64,000 nt of DNA, taken from NCBI GenBank assembly GCA_001600415.1, contig BCJX01000004.1, positions 825,689 through 889,688 of the forward strand, written 5' to 3'. Under the pieces are notes generated by a model. That model was not told the DNA's origin. It did no database searches and saw nothing but the letters and a program-made list of their open reading frames with translations. The first letter of the stretch is position 1, and every line of letters begins with the position of its first letter. Shown here in pieces: positions 33,006-44,291 of this stretch. This stretch comes from Pascua guehoae (Eukaryota; Basidiomycota; Tremellomycetes; Trichosporonales; Trichosporonaceae). The position numbers and the translations under genes were made by a program.

Positions 33006-34750
33006 ATGCCGCAGGCCACCGAACAGGAGCCACTCCTGCCGTCGTCGGCATCAATCCCGACGTCCAATTACTCGATCGCCGGCCCCCGGAAGCGACGCGT
33101 CATTACCATTGTCGCCCCCATTGTTCTCGTGCTGGCCACCATCTTTGTGCTCATCTTTGGCGAGCGGACTCCCAAGGATCCGCTCAAGCGGGCCAACTAC
33201 TACCTGAGCACGTGAGCTAAGGTGGATATGAAGATCGCAGTGGAGCTCATGCCAGATCGCCTGTGATTGACGGACACATCGACTTGCCCATCATGGTCCG
33301 GGAGGCGTGGGGCAATGATATCAACCGGTTTGACATGCGCAAGCCTCTGGTACGTTGCACTGCAAATATCTCGGTGATTTGTGCATGTACTTATGGTTCA
33401 GGAGGGTCACGTTGACATCCCGCGCATCCGCAAGGGCCACCTCGGCGGCTTCTTCTGGTCTGTGTGAGTCGCGCTTATCGTTATCAGTCGAGTCTGACAT
33501 AAGCTACACAGACTGTCATGAGAAGCAGGACGGCCCCGACTTTCTCAACCCCAGCCACCATGTCCGCGGTACGTACGCAGGGTAGGACCCAGTTGCTGAT
33601 GTGCAGACACGCTCGAGCAGATTGATGTCGCTCTCAACTTGATGCAGGCGTACCCCGACGTATTTACATTTGTCACCACGGCCGACCAAGCCATTGCTGC
33701 GATCGAGGCGGGCAAGGTTGCGAGCTTTATGGGTATCGAGGGCGCCCACCAGCTCGGCAATTCACTCGGTGGTGCGTAGCCCGTACTGGACACACGGCGC
33801 CGCTGACATACCAGTACTCCGGCAGTACTACCGCCTCGGTGTGCGGTATGCGACACTGACGCACTCGTGCAACAACGCGTTCGCAGACAGTGGCGGCTAC
33901 GTCAACCCCGTCAACGAGACCTGGGGCGGCCTCTCGTAAGTGCTAGCTAACTCCCCTTAGTGGCATTCCCTGACACGCTAGCCCTTTCGGCGTCCACCTC
34001 GTCCACGAGATGAACCGCCTCGGCATGCTCGTCGACCTGTCGCACGTCTCGGACAAGACGGCCCTTCACGCCATCGACGTCACAAAGGCACCCGTCATGT
34101 GGTCTCACTCTGCTGCACGCCACTTTAACAACATGTCGCGCAATATCCCCGACAACATTCTCGACCGGATCGGTACAAAGCGCCGCGACCAGGTTGACGG
34201 CGTCGTCATGGTCAAGTGAGTCTGCCCTCCATTGCCCCACACGCTTGTTGTCACCGCTGTACCACCACCCTGTTACAGTGTCCGGCAGCAAATCTCTCTG
34301 TCCTTGTTTGTCTAATGCCAGCTTCTTCCCGGTGTTTGTGTCCCCCGAGCCAGACACTGTCGACGTCGTGTCCATTGCCGACCAGATCGACTACCTCGCC
34401 AACCGCATGGGCCGCCAGCAGTGAGTCACGCCGTTGTCCCTTTTGCCAGTACTGATCTGCAGCGTCGGCATCGGCTCCGACTTTGATGGTATCGACAAGG
34501 TGGGTTCCTTTATTTGGTCGTAGGACAAGACTAACCCACACAGGTGCCAAAGGGCCTCGAGGACGTGTCCAAGTACCCATACTTGTTTGCCGAGCTCATC
34601 CGCCGCGGCTGGTCGCAGTACGACCTCGGGCAGCTCGCGGGCGGCAACATTCTCCGCGTCCTCCGCGGCGCTGAACACGTGGCTGCTAGCCTCAGGCGCG
34701 AGGCCCCCGACATGACAAAGTACTCGAAGCGGACGGACCTGCCGCAATAG
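33006..34750 (+). CDS. Membrane dipeptidase, peptidase family M19
   Basis: A zinc dipeptidase of the renal dipeptidase family. Several short introns (about 45-90 nt) interrupt it; exon 1 is 33006-33211. A short cytosolic N-terminus ([12 protein letters not shown]) is followed by basic residues and one hydrophobic segment ([20 protein letters not shown]), so it is a type II membrane protein with the enzyme outside or in the vacuolar lumen. Zinc-site motifs are DGHIDLP (His-x-Asp), [10 protein letters not shown] (bridging Glu), LVDLSHVSD (His), [11 protein letters not shown] (His) and IGSDFDGID (Asp). A dileucine-type EQEPLLP in the tail suggests vacuolar sorting, which is inference. Confidence 0.92.
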
Positions 34751-35354
34751 ATCTCGCGGCGGATGAAGACGTGAGCATTAAAGTCGACGAGGTATGTATA
34801 GGACAGTAGCAGGGTGCGCGGCGATCTGTGGCATCGATTATTTTCTACAGTGGGGGGGGGAGGACGGTTTGTTTGGTATGACATGTCACACCTTTTAGTT
34901 GCCAGGCCAGCTGGGAGCCGTCGGGGGCATGAGGGGCATGGAGGGTGGTAGTGGGCATAAGGACATGGGTAGGAGGGTCGTACGGTTGGCATAAGGACAT
35001 GGGTGTGGGTATTCGTACGTCAAGGGTCGTGTCGACAGTGTCGAACGTTGGAGTGTGTCGTGTGTGTGTCGGAGGGGGTCGTAGGTGCCGAGTTTGAGTT
35101 CGCCGCGACATATTGTCCAGGGTACGTATTCTGTAGGGCAGAGAGGATGGAATGGTACACTGGTGGGGGGAGGGGGTATTGCAGCGTGTGTGGGTTGCAG
35201 TTCGGGTGCAGGGTGGTTGTGTAGTGACGATCGGATTGTGTCGATCGGATTGGGGAATGTGGAACGAGGAAGTCTGGCCCAGACCGACGTCTATAGCACA
35301 CACTTTGCACGCTTGTGTGTGTCCTGACGGGAAATGGGCGGGAGGGCCTGCAGA
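34751..35354. other. Convergent intergenic region
   Basis: Dipeptidase and BRCT-like genes converge here. A G9 run lies near 34852 and a repeated CATAAGGACATGGGT block occurs at about 34957 and 34991. No gene seen. Confidence 0.55.
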
Positions 35355-36740
35355 TTAGCCAGAATCACTCGCTGCAAAACCTACGCTGGCGTCGGCGTCG
35401 TGCTTGCGCTTGCGGACAAAGTAGTCGTCCGAGTCGTTGATGGACGACATGGGCGACGCCTGGGGCGTGTGGGCGTAGACATTGCCGTGCGCGTGGCCCT
35501 GGGCGTGGGCGTGGGTGTGAGTGTGAGTGTAGCCGTCGCTGCTGTCGACGTCCATGCGCTCGTGGTGGTCGGGAATGGCGCTGGGCAAGGTACGGACAGC
35601 CCGGCGGGCCGTGCCCTTCTTGCCCTTGGCCGCCGGGTCGTGGGCGGGGTACTCGCGGGAGCGGCGGGCAAAGCCCTCCGACTCCTGGCATAAGAGGTCG
35701 CGGTACTTGCGACAAAAGTTGTCAAAGTCGGTCGAGCGGTAGCTTTCGTACTGGGTAGGATCAGTAAAGGTCTGTGCGACTCTGCACACGTGGATGCACG
35801 ACCACGGGCAGGGGGGGACAAGACTCACCTCCTCCTTGAAAGCCTCGACGAGCTTGTTGCGCGACGCCGAGGGCACGCTCCAGTCAAACGCCTTTACAAA
35901 CGGCACAAAGAGGTTCCACAGCTCGAGGTCGTACCCACGCACGCGGTCGCACTTGCGGATACGCGGGCGGGTGGGCTTGCGGGCCTTGGCTTTCGACGAG
36001 CGGTCGGCCTCGGGCGAAGGGGTGGGGTCCGGTGTGACAGGCGCAGTGCGGGTCGACTTGGGGGGAGTCGACGGCGTCACGGGAAGCGAGTCGGACAGCT
36101 CCGAGTCGGAGCCCGTACGCTGCTCAGTCTCAGGCTCGCGGAGGGGAAACTTGGGAGAGGGGAGAATGCGGCGCGCAACGAGGCAGTGGAAGACCCAGAC
36201 ATTGTCTCCCCAGCGACCCGGGAGATGTTCGATCCAGTCGGAAACTTCGTTGCCGTCGGCAAAGTCGTGCATGGCGCTGCCGCTGGGGACGATAAAGTAG
36301 TCGATACCGAGCGTCGTGTCGACCGCCCGGGTGACAGGGTAGAGGTGGCCCCCGTTGGTCTGGGTTGTCAGCAGAGTGTCACTGTGTGGGACGCCTACAC
36401 ACCTCGATAGATTCGCCCAAGTACCGCAGCGCGTCCGGCTTGAAAGTCGACGGGACGACCGCAAAATGGAGGCGGTGGAAGAGAGGGAGAGGCGGCGGCG
36501 ATTCGGCCTCGACATCCGAGGGCCTGGGTTTAGTCAGCCTTCGGATGTCCGTTGCACACACAAGCTGGGGACACAAACTCACGGATACGACCCACGCGGG
36601 GAGGAACGAAGGTTCGAAAGTCGGGCGTGCGAGGTGTACGCTTCGCGGGGAGCAAAGTCACGGATGGGCGAGTCGCGGCCGGCACTCCACGGGGCACCGA
36701 GCGACGACGGCGGCGGCGGGGTCGTCTGGTGGGTCTGCAT
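35355..36740 (-). CDS. BRCT-like domain protein, possibly Rap1-like
   Basis: Inferred exons are 36740-36583, 36523-36403, 36359-35829 and 35750-35355, giving 401 residues. Residues of about 55-150 resemble a BRCT fold: LPLFHRLHFAVVPS, LGESIETNGGHLYPV (the GG turn), IDYFIVPS, and a WVFHC tryptophan-x-x-x-Cys near its end. A Ser/Pro/Thr-rich linker and a basic KARKPTRPRIRK patch follow, then a second helical region (LELWNLFVPFVKAFDW, FDNFCRKYRDLL). The tail has a His-rich repeat (THTHTHAHAQGHAHG). An N-terminal BRCT followed by a small helical domain recalls Rap1 telomere proteins, but the helical part is not a clear Myb domain, so this is only a suggestion. The ATG at 36740 has ACC before it. 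Confidence 0.6.
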
Positions 36741-39063
36741 GGTTGAAGGTGGGTCGGAACGGGAACTGGCGGACAAGGAGGGGGGCGGAGTGGGCGGGTG
36801 TTGGTGGTCACCTGCCGGGTGCTGCGGTGGTGGTGGTGGTTGTCTAAGCTGAAGTTGGATTCTTTGATAGACTCTTTGTCGGTGGGAGCTTGCTGGTAGT
36901 GCTAAGGTGAGAGCTAGTGGTTAGTGAATGGGGAAGAGGACCGCCCGCTGCTTTTTCTTATACCAGCAAGACCTGGAAAGACATTGAGCGGAAGACGGGG
37001 GGGTAGGGGGGGGGGAGTGTGACGGAGAGAGCGGAGGTGGGTAGGAGAGGAATGCGCCGCGAGGTCACAAAAGTGTTGGAGAGAGCGTGTTGCGCTCTGA
37101 CAGTGACATTGAGGCAGCAGTGTGGGTGGCGAGCGCCTCCCAAGGGTTTCAACATGAAGCAGCGAGCCGAACGAGCGCGGTGAGGAGCCAAGCCGAGAGC
37201 GTGGCCTGGGGTCGGTGTGTGTTCAGGTAGGAGAATGCGTGGATGAGTGTTGTATGAGGGATTAATTTCAGTTTGCGTGTTGTGTACGCGGCTGGCGACG
37301 CACCGTTTACCACGCTGCAGCTCTAGCTGTACATTGCGCATTCGGCGCGCGGCGTTGGATAAGGGAATGGAACGACGGCGGCGTCCGAAGAGAGGATGGA
37401 GAGAAAACAATGAGGACGCGAGAAGCACAGCTCGCAGCGTGAAGGGGTAGCGAGAACGCCGCCAGGAACGATGGCGCTCTGCACCGGGGCATGTCGGGCA
37501 CCGTGCAGATCGTGCAGAGAGTATCCGGCGCGGCATGAGGGGGACCGAGGGCCGATGAGGGGAGGACGCCGACTGAATTTTGGTGCGAGAGTGAGTGTGG
37601 TGAGTGGTGGGTGAGTATTAGGGGGCAGGATGGTAAGGGGCATGGAGGACAACGAGGACGAAGAGTACAGGGGAACCCGGTGGGATGAGGTGCGGCATGC
37701 CGCACACCGGGTGCGAGAGAAAGAAGCATGAAGATAAAGAGGCAAGCTTACAACGTGTAGTGCACACAGCAGAACACCAGTCCGCCAGTCCACCAGGTGG
37801 AACTTGAGTAGGGCCACCAGCACACAACACACCTGGTCGGGGTACGCGGGGCGAGCGCCTGGCTGGGCTGGCCATGAACCGACCGCTCGTGCACATGCCG
37901 CCGGTATCCTCGATCACACACGGGGTAAACGGGGGTCAACGGGGCCAGCAGACTGCAGACGGCAGACAATAAGGTCAGCTCCAGTTGGCCAGTTGCCGTT
38001 GGTTGGTGACAAATTACACAAAGGCAACGTGTTGTCACTCATGTTTGGTCGCCCAGCGGCCAGTGGCCGGTGGCCCCTTCTTGTGCAAAGGTGAAACCGC
38101 ACACACGACTGTTGGTCAAGAGCAAAGCGCCGAACGTGTGGCACTTTACGCCGTCAACGCCTCCAACATGACCCAGTCCCCGATCTCATTCCTCGCCGTC
38201 CCTCGTCACCGGTGCGCACCCAAGCCCGCAGACAAGCGAGCATGCCATGAATGTCACGACCGTGCGCGCAGAAACCGTTTCATTTTGATGAGATTGAGCT
38301 TGGAATTGTGCAACCCCCCCTTCCCCTTCCCCCCCCTCGCCCTCCCCCTACCACCACGTTGCTTGAAACGCACAGCGAGAGATCAAGAAGAACGTTAATG
38401 ACTGGAATGGGCTCTTGTCTCTGCACACCTGTGACAGCCGTGCAGCGCGTGCCGCCAGGTGCCAGGTACTAGGCACTCTGTCACTCAGTTGCAAGCTGAC
38501 ACTTGGAGCCAGGCGCACAAAGAAGTCAAGTCATGGCCCAGCGTGCAGACGTGCAGACGTGCAGGCGGTCAAGGTAAGGTGGTGATCTGCAAAGAGGAAG
38601 GCCGGGCGGGGGGGGCGGGAGTTTTTGGGTACACTAACAATCGGGCGATCGGACGGCCACAGCCGGTGAACAGGTCAATCCTTTTCAAGTCACGTGACTT
38701 TCTCTTGTACCTTTCCCACGGTGTGTCATGATTTTGATTGTCATTGTCAGACCGAGTGAGTGTACTGGGCTATCCACTTCCATTGTCCTCACTCTGCTGC
38801 CGCCGCCTGGCCCCGCTTCATGGTCGTCCCTTCCCCCACCCCCACCCCAGCAGACTTCTCTTCATCATCCTCTCCTCCATCAACAGTCCACATCCACCCC
38901 GCCACCTCATCCGTCTTCCCCCGCGTCTTTATTATCGCTCTCTGAGCTTTAAATACGCTAGCAGTGCACTTTTAATCGCCCTCGGACACTTTCCTCGAGC
39001 CGCCCAGCGCTTGCAAACCTCCACCGCCTACAACAAACCTTCCTGCGGCCCTCTTTCGGCGCG
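36741..39063. other. Long divergent intergenic region before SIN3
   Basis: No gene is supported. Minus-strand frames near 37.3-37.9 kb are Cys/Pro/Ser-rich and motif-free. A CT-rich promoter-like zone precedes SIN3 from about 38.8 kb. Confidence 0.5.
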
Positions 39064-42000
39064 ATGGCCACCCCCCAGCAGGCCGGCTCGGGCTCGGCCT
39101 CGTGGGCCGCCCGCGACTCTGGCTACAGGCCGCTCAACGTGCGCGATGCGCTCAGCTATCTGGACCAGGTCAAGGTGAGATGGATGTGGATGGGCCCAAC
39201 TCTTGCCGCGTGCGGGGATGCCCGGCCCGTCTACCGGAAACCGGGTGAAGAGGCGCTGACGCTTGTCCTTTTGTCTGTCCTCCACCATGTAGATCCAATT
39301 CGCCGATCAACCAGAGGTCTACAACCGTTTTCTCGATGTCATGAAAGAGTTCAAGGGACAAGTGTAAGTCGGGCGGGGGATATGCAGACAGGCATGTCAT
39401 GGATGGGCGGCGGGCCACCACCACACACACACACACAGCCTCGCTCCTCCTGAGGCAACGCGTTGTTAACACATCTCCCCAGCATCGACACTCCCGGTGT
39501 CATTGACCGCGTCTCGACACTGTTCCGCGGCCACCCATCTCTCATCCAAGGGTTCAACACCTTCCTGCCTCCCGGCTACCGCATCGAGTGCTATGGCCCA
39601 GAGGGCGATCCGCAGGGCGTCATCACAGTCACCACCCCAACAGGTACCATCAACGTGTCTGGCGGCGCCCTCCCGAGCTCCATTATCGAGCAGCGTGAGC
39701 GTGAGCCCCCTCGCGAGCCTCCCGTCGCACCTCCTCCCGTCGAGCCTCCCGTACCAAACGCGCCGTACACCCACCCCCCACCGGCACCAGCTCCTCACTC
39801 GCCTGCGTACCCTCCGACATCCAGGCCGCCTGCACCCCAGCCTGCTCCCCCCCAGCAGCAGCAACAGCCACCGCCGCCACCACCCCCTAGGACGCAAGCC
39901 CCACCCACCTCGGTCAGCATGCCTCCCCAGCATCCCATGCCGGTGTCTGGCCCATCGACACCCGGTGCTGCCCAGTTCCTCGCCTCTGGAGGCGGGATGG
40001 GCCACGGGGCACCCGCCCAGCAGGTCAACCAAGGTGCGCGCGCGCCGATCCTCGAGTTCAACCACGCCATCTCGTTTGTGAACAAGATCAAGAACCGCTT
40101 CAACTCGGAGCCTGAGACGTACAAGAACTTCCTCGAGATCCTCCAGACGTACCAGCGCGACCAGAAGATTGCCGAGGTGAGTTTGCTTTGGCACTATTTG
40201 TGCAGGGTGCTGACAATATCAGGTGTACGAGCAGGTCAACGAGCTGTTCAAGCACGCGCCCGATCTCTTGGCCGAGTTCAAGCAGTTCCTCCCCGAGAGC
40301 GGAAGTGGTGGTCTTGGCTTTGGCAACTTTGTTCAGGCTGCCGCCGGACAGGGGACGTCGTCGACTACCACCAAGCGCAAGGAGACAAAGGACGGCGCTG
40401 CGCCACCCAAGCGGCGCAAACAGGGCGAAACCAAGGCAGCACAGAGGGTGAGCTCTTTGTGATCGTGGTTTGTAAACTGACTCCAAGAAGAAGAAGGCCG
40501 AGAGCCCCGTGCCCGAGGAGGAACCGGCGCCCACGACGGCTACGCCAGCCACGCTTGCGTCCCAGGACGAGGTCGCCTTCTTTGACAAGGCCAAAAAGTA
40601 CATTGACGACAAGGTCACGTACCACGAGTTCCTCAAGCTCATCAACATCTTCACCCAGGACATTATCGACGTCAAGACGCTTCTTCAGCGTGCCGAGCTC
40701 TTCATCGGCGACGCTGGTGATCTCTGGCAGGCGTTCAAGCAGATGATCGGTGCCGACAGTGTCGGCAACATTGGTCACGCCACCCAAGCCCAGAGCGGTT
40801 TTGGCTTTGGTGGTATGATCAACATCGACAACCAGATATCGGACAACACGCCGATGCTCGAGCGTGTCAAGCCTGATCTCTCGGGTCCTCGCGTCAAGGC
40901 GTACGGTCCCAGCTACCGCAAGCTGCCAGCGACAGAGATCAATCTCAACTGTACTGGACGCGACGCCATGTGCTGGGAGGTGCTCAACGACGAGTGGGTC
41001 TCGCACCCAACATGGGCTGCCGAGGATGCTGCGCCGTTCCTCGCCCATCGCAAGAACGCGTACGAAGAGGCGCTCCACAAGTCGGAGGAAGAACGCCACG
41101 AGTACGACTTCCACATTGAGGCCAACCTTCGCACGATTGCGCTTCTCGAGCCGCTCAACAACAAGATCCAGAGCATGGACCCAGAGGAGCGCGCCCACTT
41201 CAACCTCAAGGCCGGTCTTGGTGGCCACAGCAGATCAATCTACCAGCGCATCATCAAAAAGGTCTACGGCAAGGAGCTTGGCCCCGACATTATCCGTGCG
41301 CTCCATGAGAACCCCGTTGTTGCCCTTCCCATCGTTCTTGAGCGTCTCAAGGCAAAGGACGAGGAGTGGAAGAAGGCGCAGCGCGAGTGGAACCGCGTAT
41401 GGCGCGAGCAGGACGCCAAGAACTTTTACAAGGCGCTCGACCACCAGGGCACCGTGTTCAAGTCGGGCGACAAGAAGATTCTCGCCGCCAAGGCCCTCAT
41501 TGCGGAGTGTGAGGCTCGCCGTCGCGAGCAGTCCAACCAGCGCAACGCTCTGCTCAACTCGAAGGGCATGCCTCGCGCGCGGTACCAGTTCTCATTCCAG
41601 TTTACCGACATCGAGGTCCTCAAGGACGCGATGAAGCTCATCATCGGCTACCTTGACCGCATGACGACCATCCACCAGCCCGACAAGGAGCGCATCGAGA
41701 TGCAGCTCCGCGACTTTGTCCCACTCTTCTTCATGTACGACAAGGACGAGTTTGACGCCGACTTTGGTGACCCGGACCAGGGCACCGACGAGGAGTCGGC
41801 AGTCGAGTCGGACGGCGATGTGAGCATGGCCGACGACGAAGACTCGACCGTGGGCAGGAAGAAGAAGTCGCAACCCAATCTGCGCAAACAGCTGCTCAAG
41901 GCCGCGGGTGATCGTGACCGTAGCAAACGCGACGGTACTGGCACACCGTTTGTCGACGATACTGCCGACTCGACCGACACGGAGCGCGCCGAGACCCCTG

Positions 42001-43209
42001 TGCCGCCGCCCGCCGATCCTGAGGCCGTCGCCGAGGCTGTCGAAAAGGACAAGGTCACGGCCGACGCTTCGGAGCAGACTTGGGTTCACATGGAGACGTC
42101 GGACGGATCGGCAAACTCGGAGGCCGATGCTGATGTTGAACCCAAGCCCAAGCCGACACGCACTGGCAACTTCTTTGCCAACAACCACTTTTACTGCTTT
42201 ATGCGCTTGCTGCAGATTCTCTACTCGCGTCTGCTGCTGTGCAAGAACATTGCCGCAAGCCTCTCCAAGCAGAAGAAGCAGCCCATCAACGAGGTGGCTG
42301 TCCGTCTCGGCCTCGCCGAGCCCGAGGCGCAAAACTTTGGTGTCGAGGCTGGTGAAAACCCGAGCCAACACTATTACAACCACCTGCTGGCGCTCACGGA
42401 GCGATTGTTTGACAACGACATTGACGCCCCGACGTTTGAGGAGACGCTCCGTCTCATGTTTGGTAACAAGGCATACACCTTGTTTACGATCGACCGCGTC
42501 GTTGGTGCCATTGTCAAGCAGTCTCAAACAATCCTCGGCGACATGAAGAGCCAAGAGCTCCTGAGCCTTCTGCAGCGTGACCGCTCAACGGAGCGCACCA
42601 CCACGCGCCAGCAGATTGCCTACCGCATGAATGCCGAGAGCGTTCTCGGACCCGACGAGAACCTCTACCGTCTCGAATACGTGAGCTTATCATGTTTCGA
42701 ACCCAAGCTGATGCCAGATTCCCGCCACCGAGACGGTCACGATCCAGTTACTCGCGCGCGACGACTTGACGGTCGACGATGCCGAGACGGCTGAGCAAAA
42801 GTGGCGCCAGTACATTGACAGTTATGTTCTGGTAAGCAATTATACAACCTCGCATACAGCTCGAGCACCGCTGACCAGTCAGACACACCCGACCGAGGGT
42901 CTGCCGCACCGCGTCGAGCAGCCGTTCCTGAACCGAACGCTGGCCGACATTCCCGACAGCGTCGGCCCTGCGGCATTCGACACCAAGAGCGGGCTCCAGT
43001 TCCGCATCGCAGTTGGCAACTACCGCATCTTCTACACGCCAGACACGGAGGACTACTTCCACCGCCGCCGGCCGGCAAGCGAGGTCGCCGAGCTCGACGA
43101 GCGCGAGCGCGCTGCCGCGGAGGCAGCACGAAAGCGTCTCGACGAGTGGATCAACAAGCCTGACGATGACGCCGAGGACGCCGACGCCGACGCACCCGTT
43201 GCGGCATGA
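39064..43209 (+). CDS. SIN3: SIN3 transcriptional corepressor
   Basis: Sin3 is the scaffold of the Rpd3 histone deacetylase complexes in the nucleus. Inferred exons are 39064-39174, 39293-39363, 39483-40176, 40223-40447, 40488-42680, 42718-42831 and 42883-43209, giving 1244 residues. PAH1 starts at RPLNVRDALSYLDQVK; a Pro/Gln-rich linker precedes PAH2 (ILEFNHAISFVNKIKNRF); a short basic stretch (KRRKQGETKA) and PAH3 (DEVAFFDKAKKYI) follow. The HDAC-interaction domain is clear (SYRKLPATEINLNCTGRD, VLNDEWVSHPTW). An acidic linker separates it from the C-terminal Sin3 domain (FFANNHFYCFMRLLQILYSR). Protein order and length are typical of fungal Sin3. Confidence 0.96.
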
Positions 43210-44291
43210 GCGGCGCTGGCGGCGCTGACGGCGTGGCCGTCCGGCCAACTGTGGCCACACGCCCCTCATGGGCGTACATACTCGGCGCACGGGTGCACTG
43301 CAAATGCACATCCGGCGTCCTGTTGGTGTTGTATGATCATTTTTCTGTCGTATATACCCGTCTTGCTCCTAGTGATGACACTGTTTCGACTACGAGCATG
43401 CGCCGCACGGGTTGCACATATACATTGAGACTGGCAAACTGACTGACCCTAGCGTGCGCCGGGTAAACTAAGACAGATGCAGCAGACTTGCACTGGCCGT
43501 GGTTGGTACATTCCTTGACACGCACGTCGACGCGTACCCGCATTCCTGTCTCCGAGGCACAGTGACGCTGGCATGTGGAGGGTGTACAAGGCGCGTTCGC
43601 GCCCGCGCTCAACGCGGTATGGGGTATTCTGCGCACGGCTGTGTGATTCTTTCTTGATGCGTTCATCGACCACGAGCAGATGACGTACTACACTCCAACT
43701 GGCAAGTGGCATGCCAAGCGCATTGGCGCGACGTCCCGTCCAACCTATTCTTCTTGGCGCACACGACGACCCGCTAACCATATTAGTCTGGCTGGCATCA
43801 TGGACAAGCTGGACTGTACCCGGCGCCACATACAACCGACAACCGTTGGGGGCACACACACATGGGTGGGTGTTCTTTGGTACACACGCATACATAACAT
43901 GCGCCGCACAGTAGTATGGCGTGCACGGCAGTGTCTATGGGGTTGAGGCGGATGCAGAAAGGACAACAGAGACCCAGGGAGAAGATGAAGTGCTTTATAC
44001 GGTTGTGCGGGGTGATGTGCGAAAACAAGGGGCCCAGTCTACGACGGATCGTTCCGAGGGAGAGACGATTAATCAATCGTAAGGCGTGGTCCATGGCTGC
44101 TGGAAGACGTCTGGTTGGCCGCGAGGTCGAGGTCGACCGTGTTGCGCTTGTTCCTGTTGGCCACTGGATGTCAGCTGTGTTGAGCACGAGGGAGGGGCAG
44201 AGCGACAACTGAGCCAGGCTGATAGCAAGAGCAACAACACATTTGCCCCGTCAACAGACGGCAAGCGCTAGTGTAGGTTGCTCGTCATTGC
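43210..44291. other. Convergent intergenic region
   Basis: SIN3 and the Golgi protein gene converge. No gene, RNA or clear repeat is seen. Confidence 0.5.

Noticed and set aside
36958..37917. Cys/Pro-rich minus-strand frames upstream of SIN3
   Set aside because: No motifs, no consistent exon structure, composition like untranslated CT-rich DNA.
41592..42554. 320-residue open frame antisense to SIN3 (and another at 40365-41228)
   Set aside because: Shadow frames of the GC-rich SIN3 exon; Leu/Val/Arg-rich without domain features.
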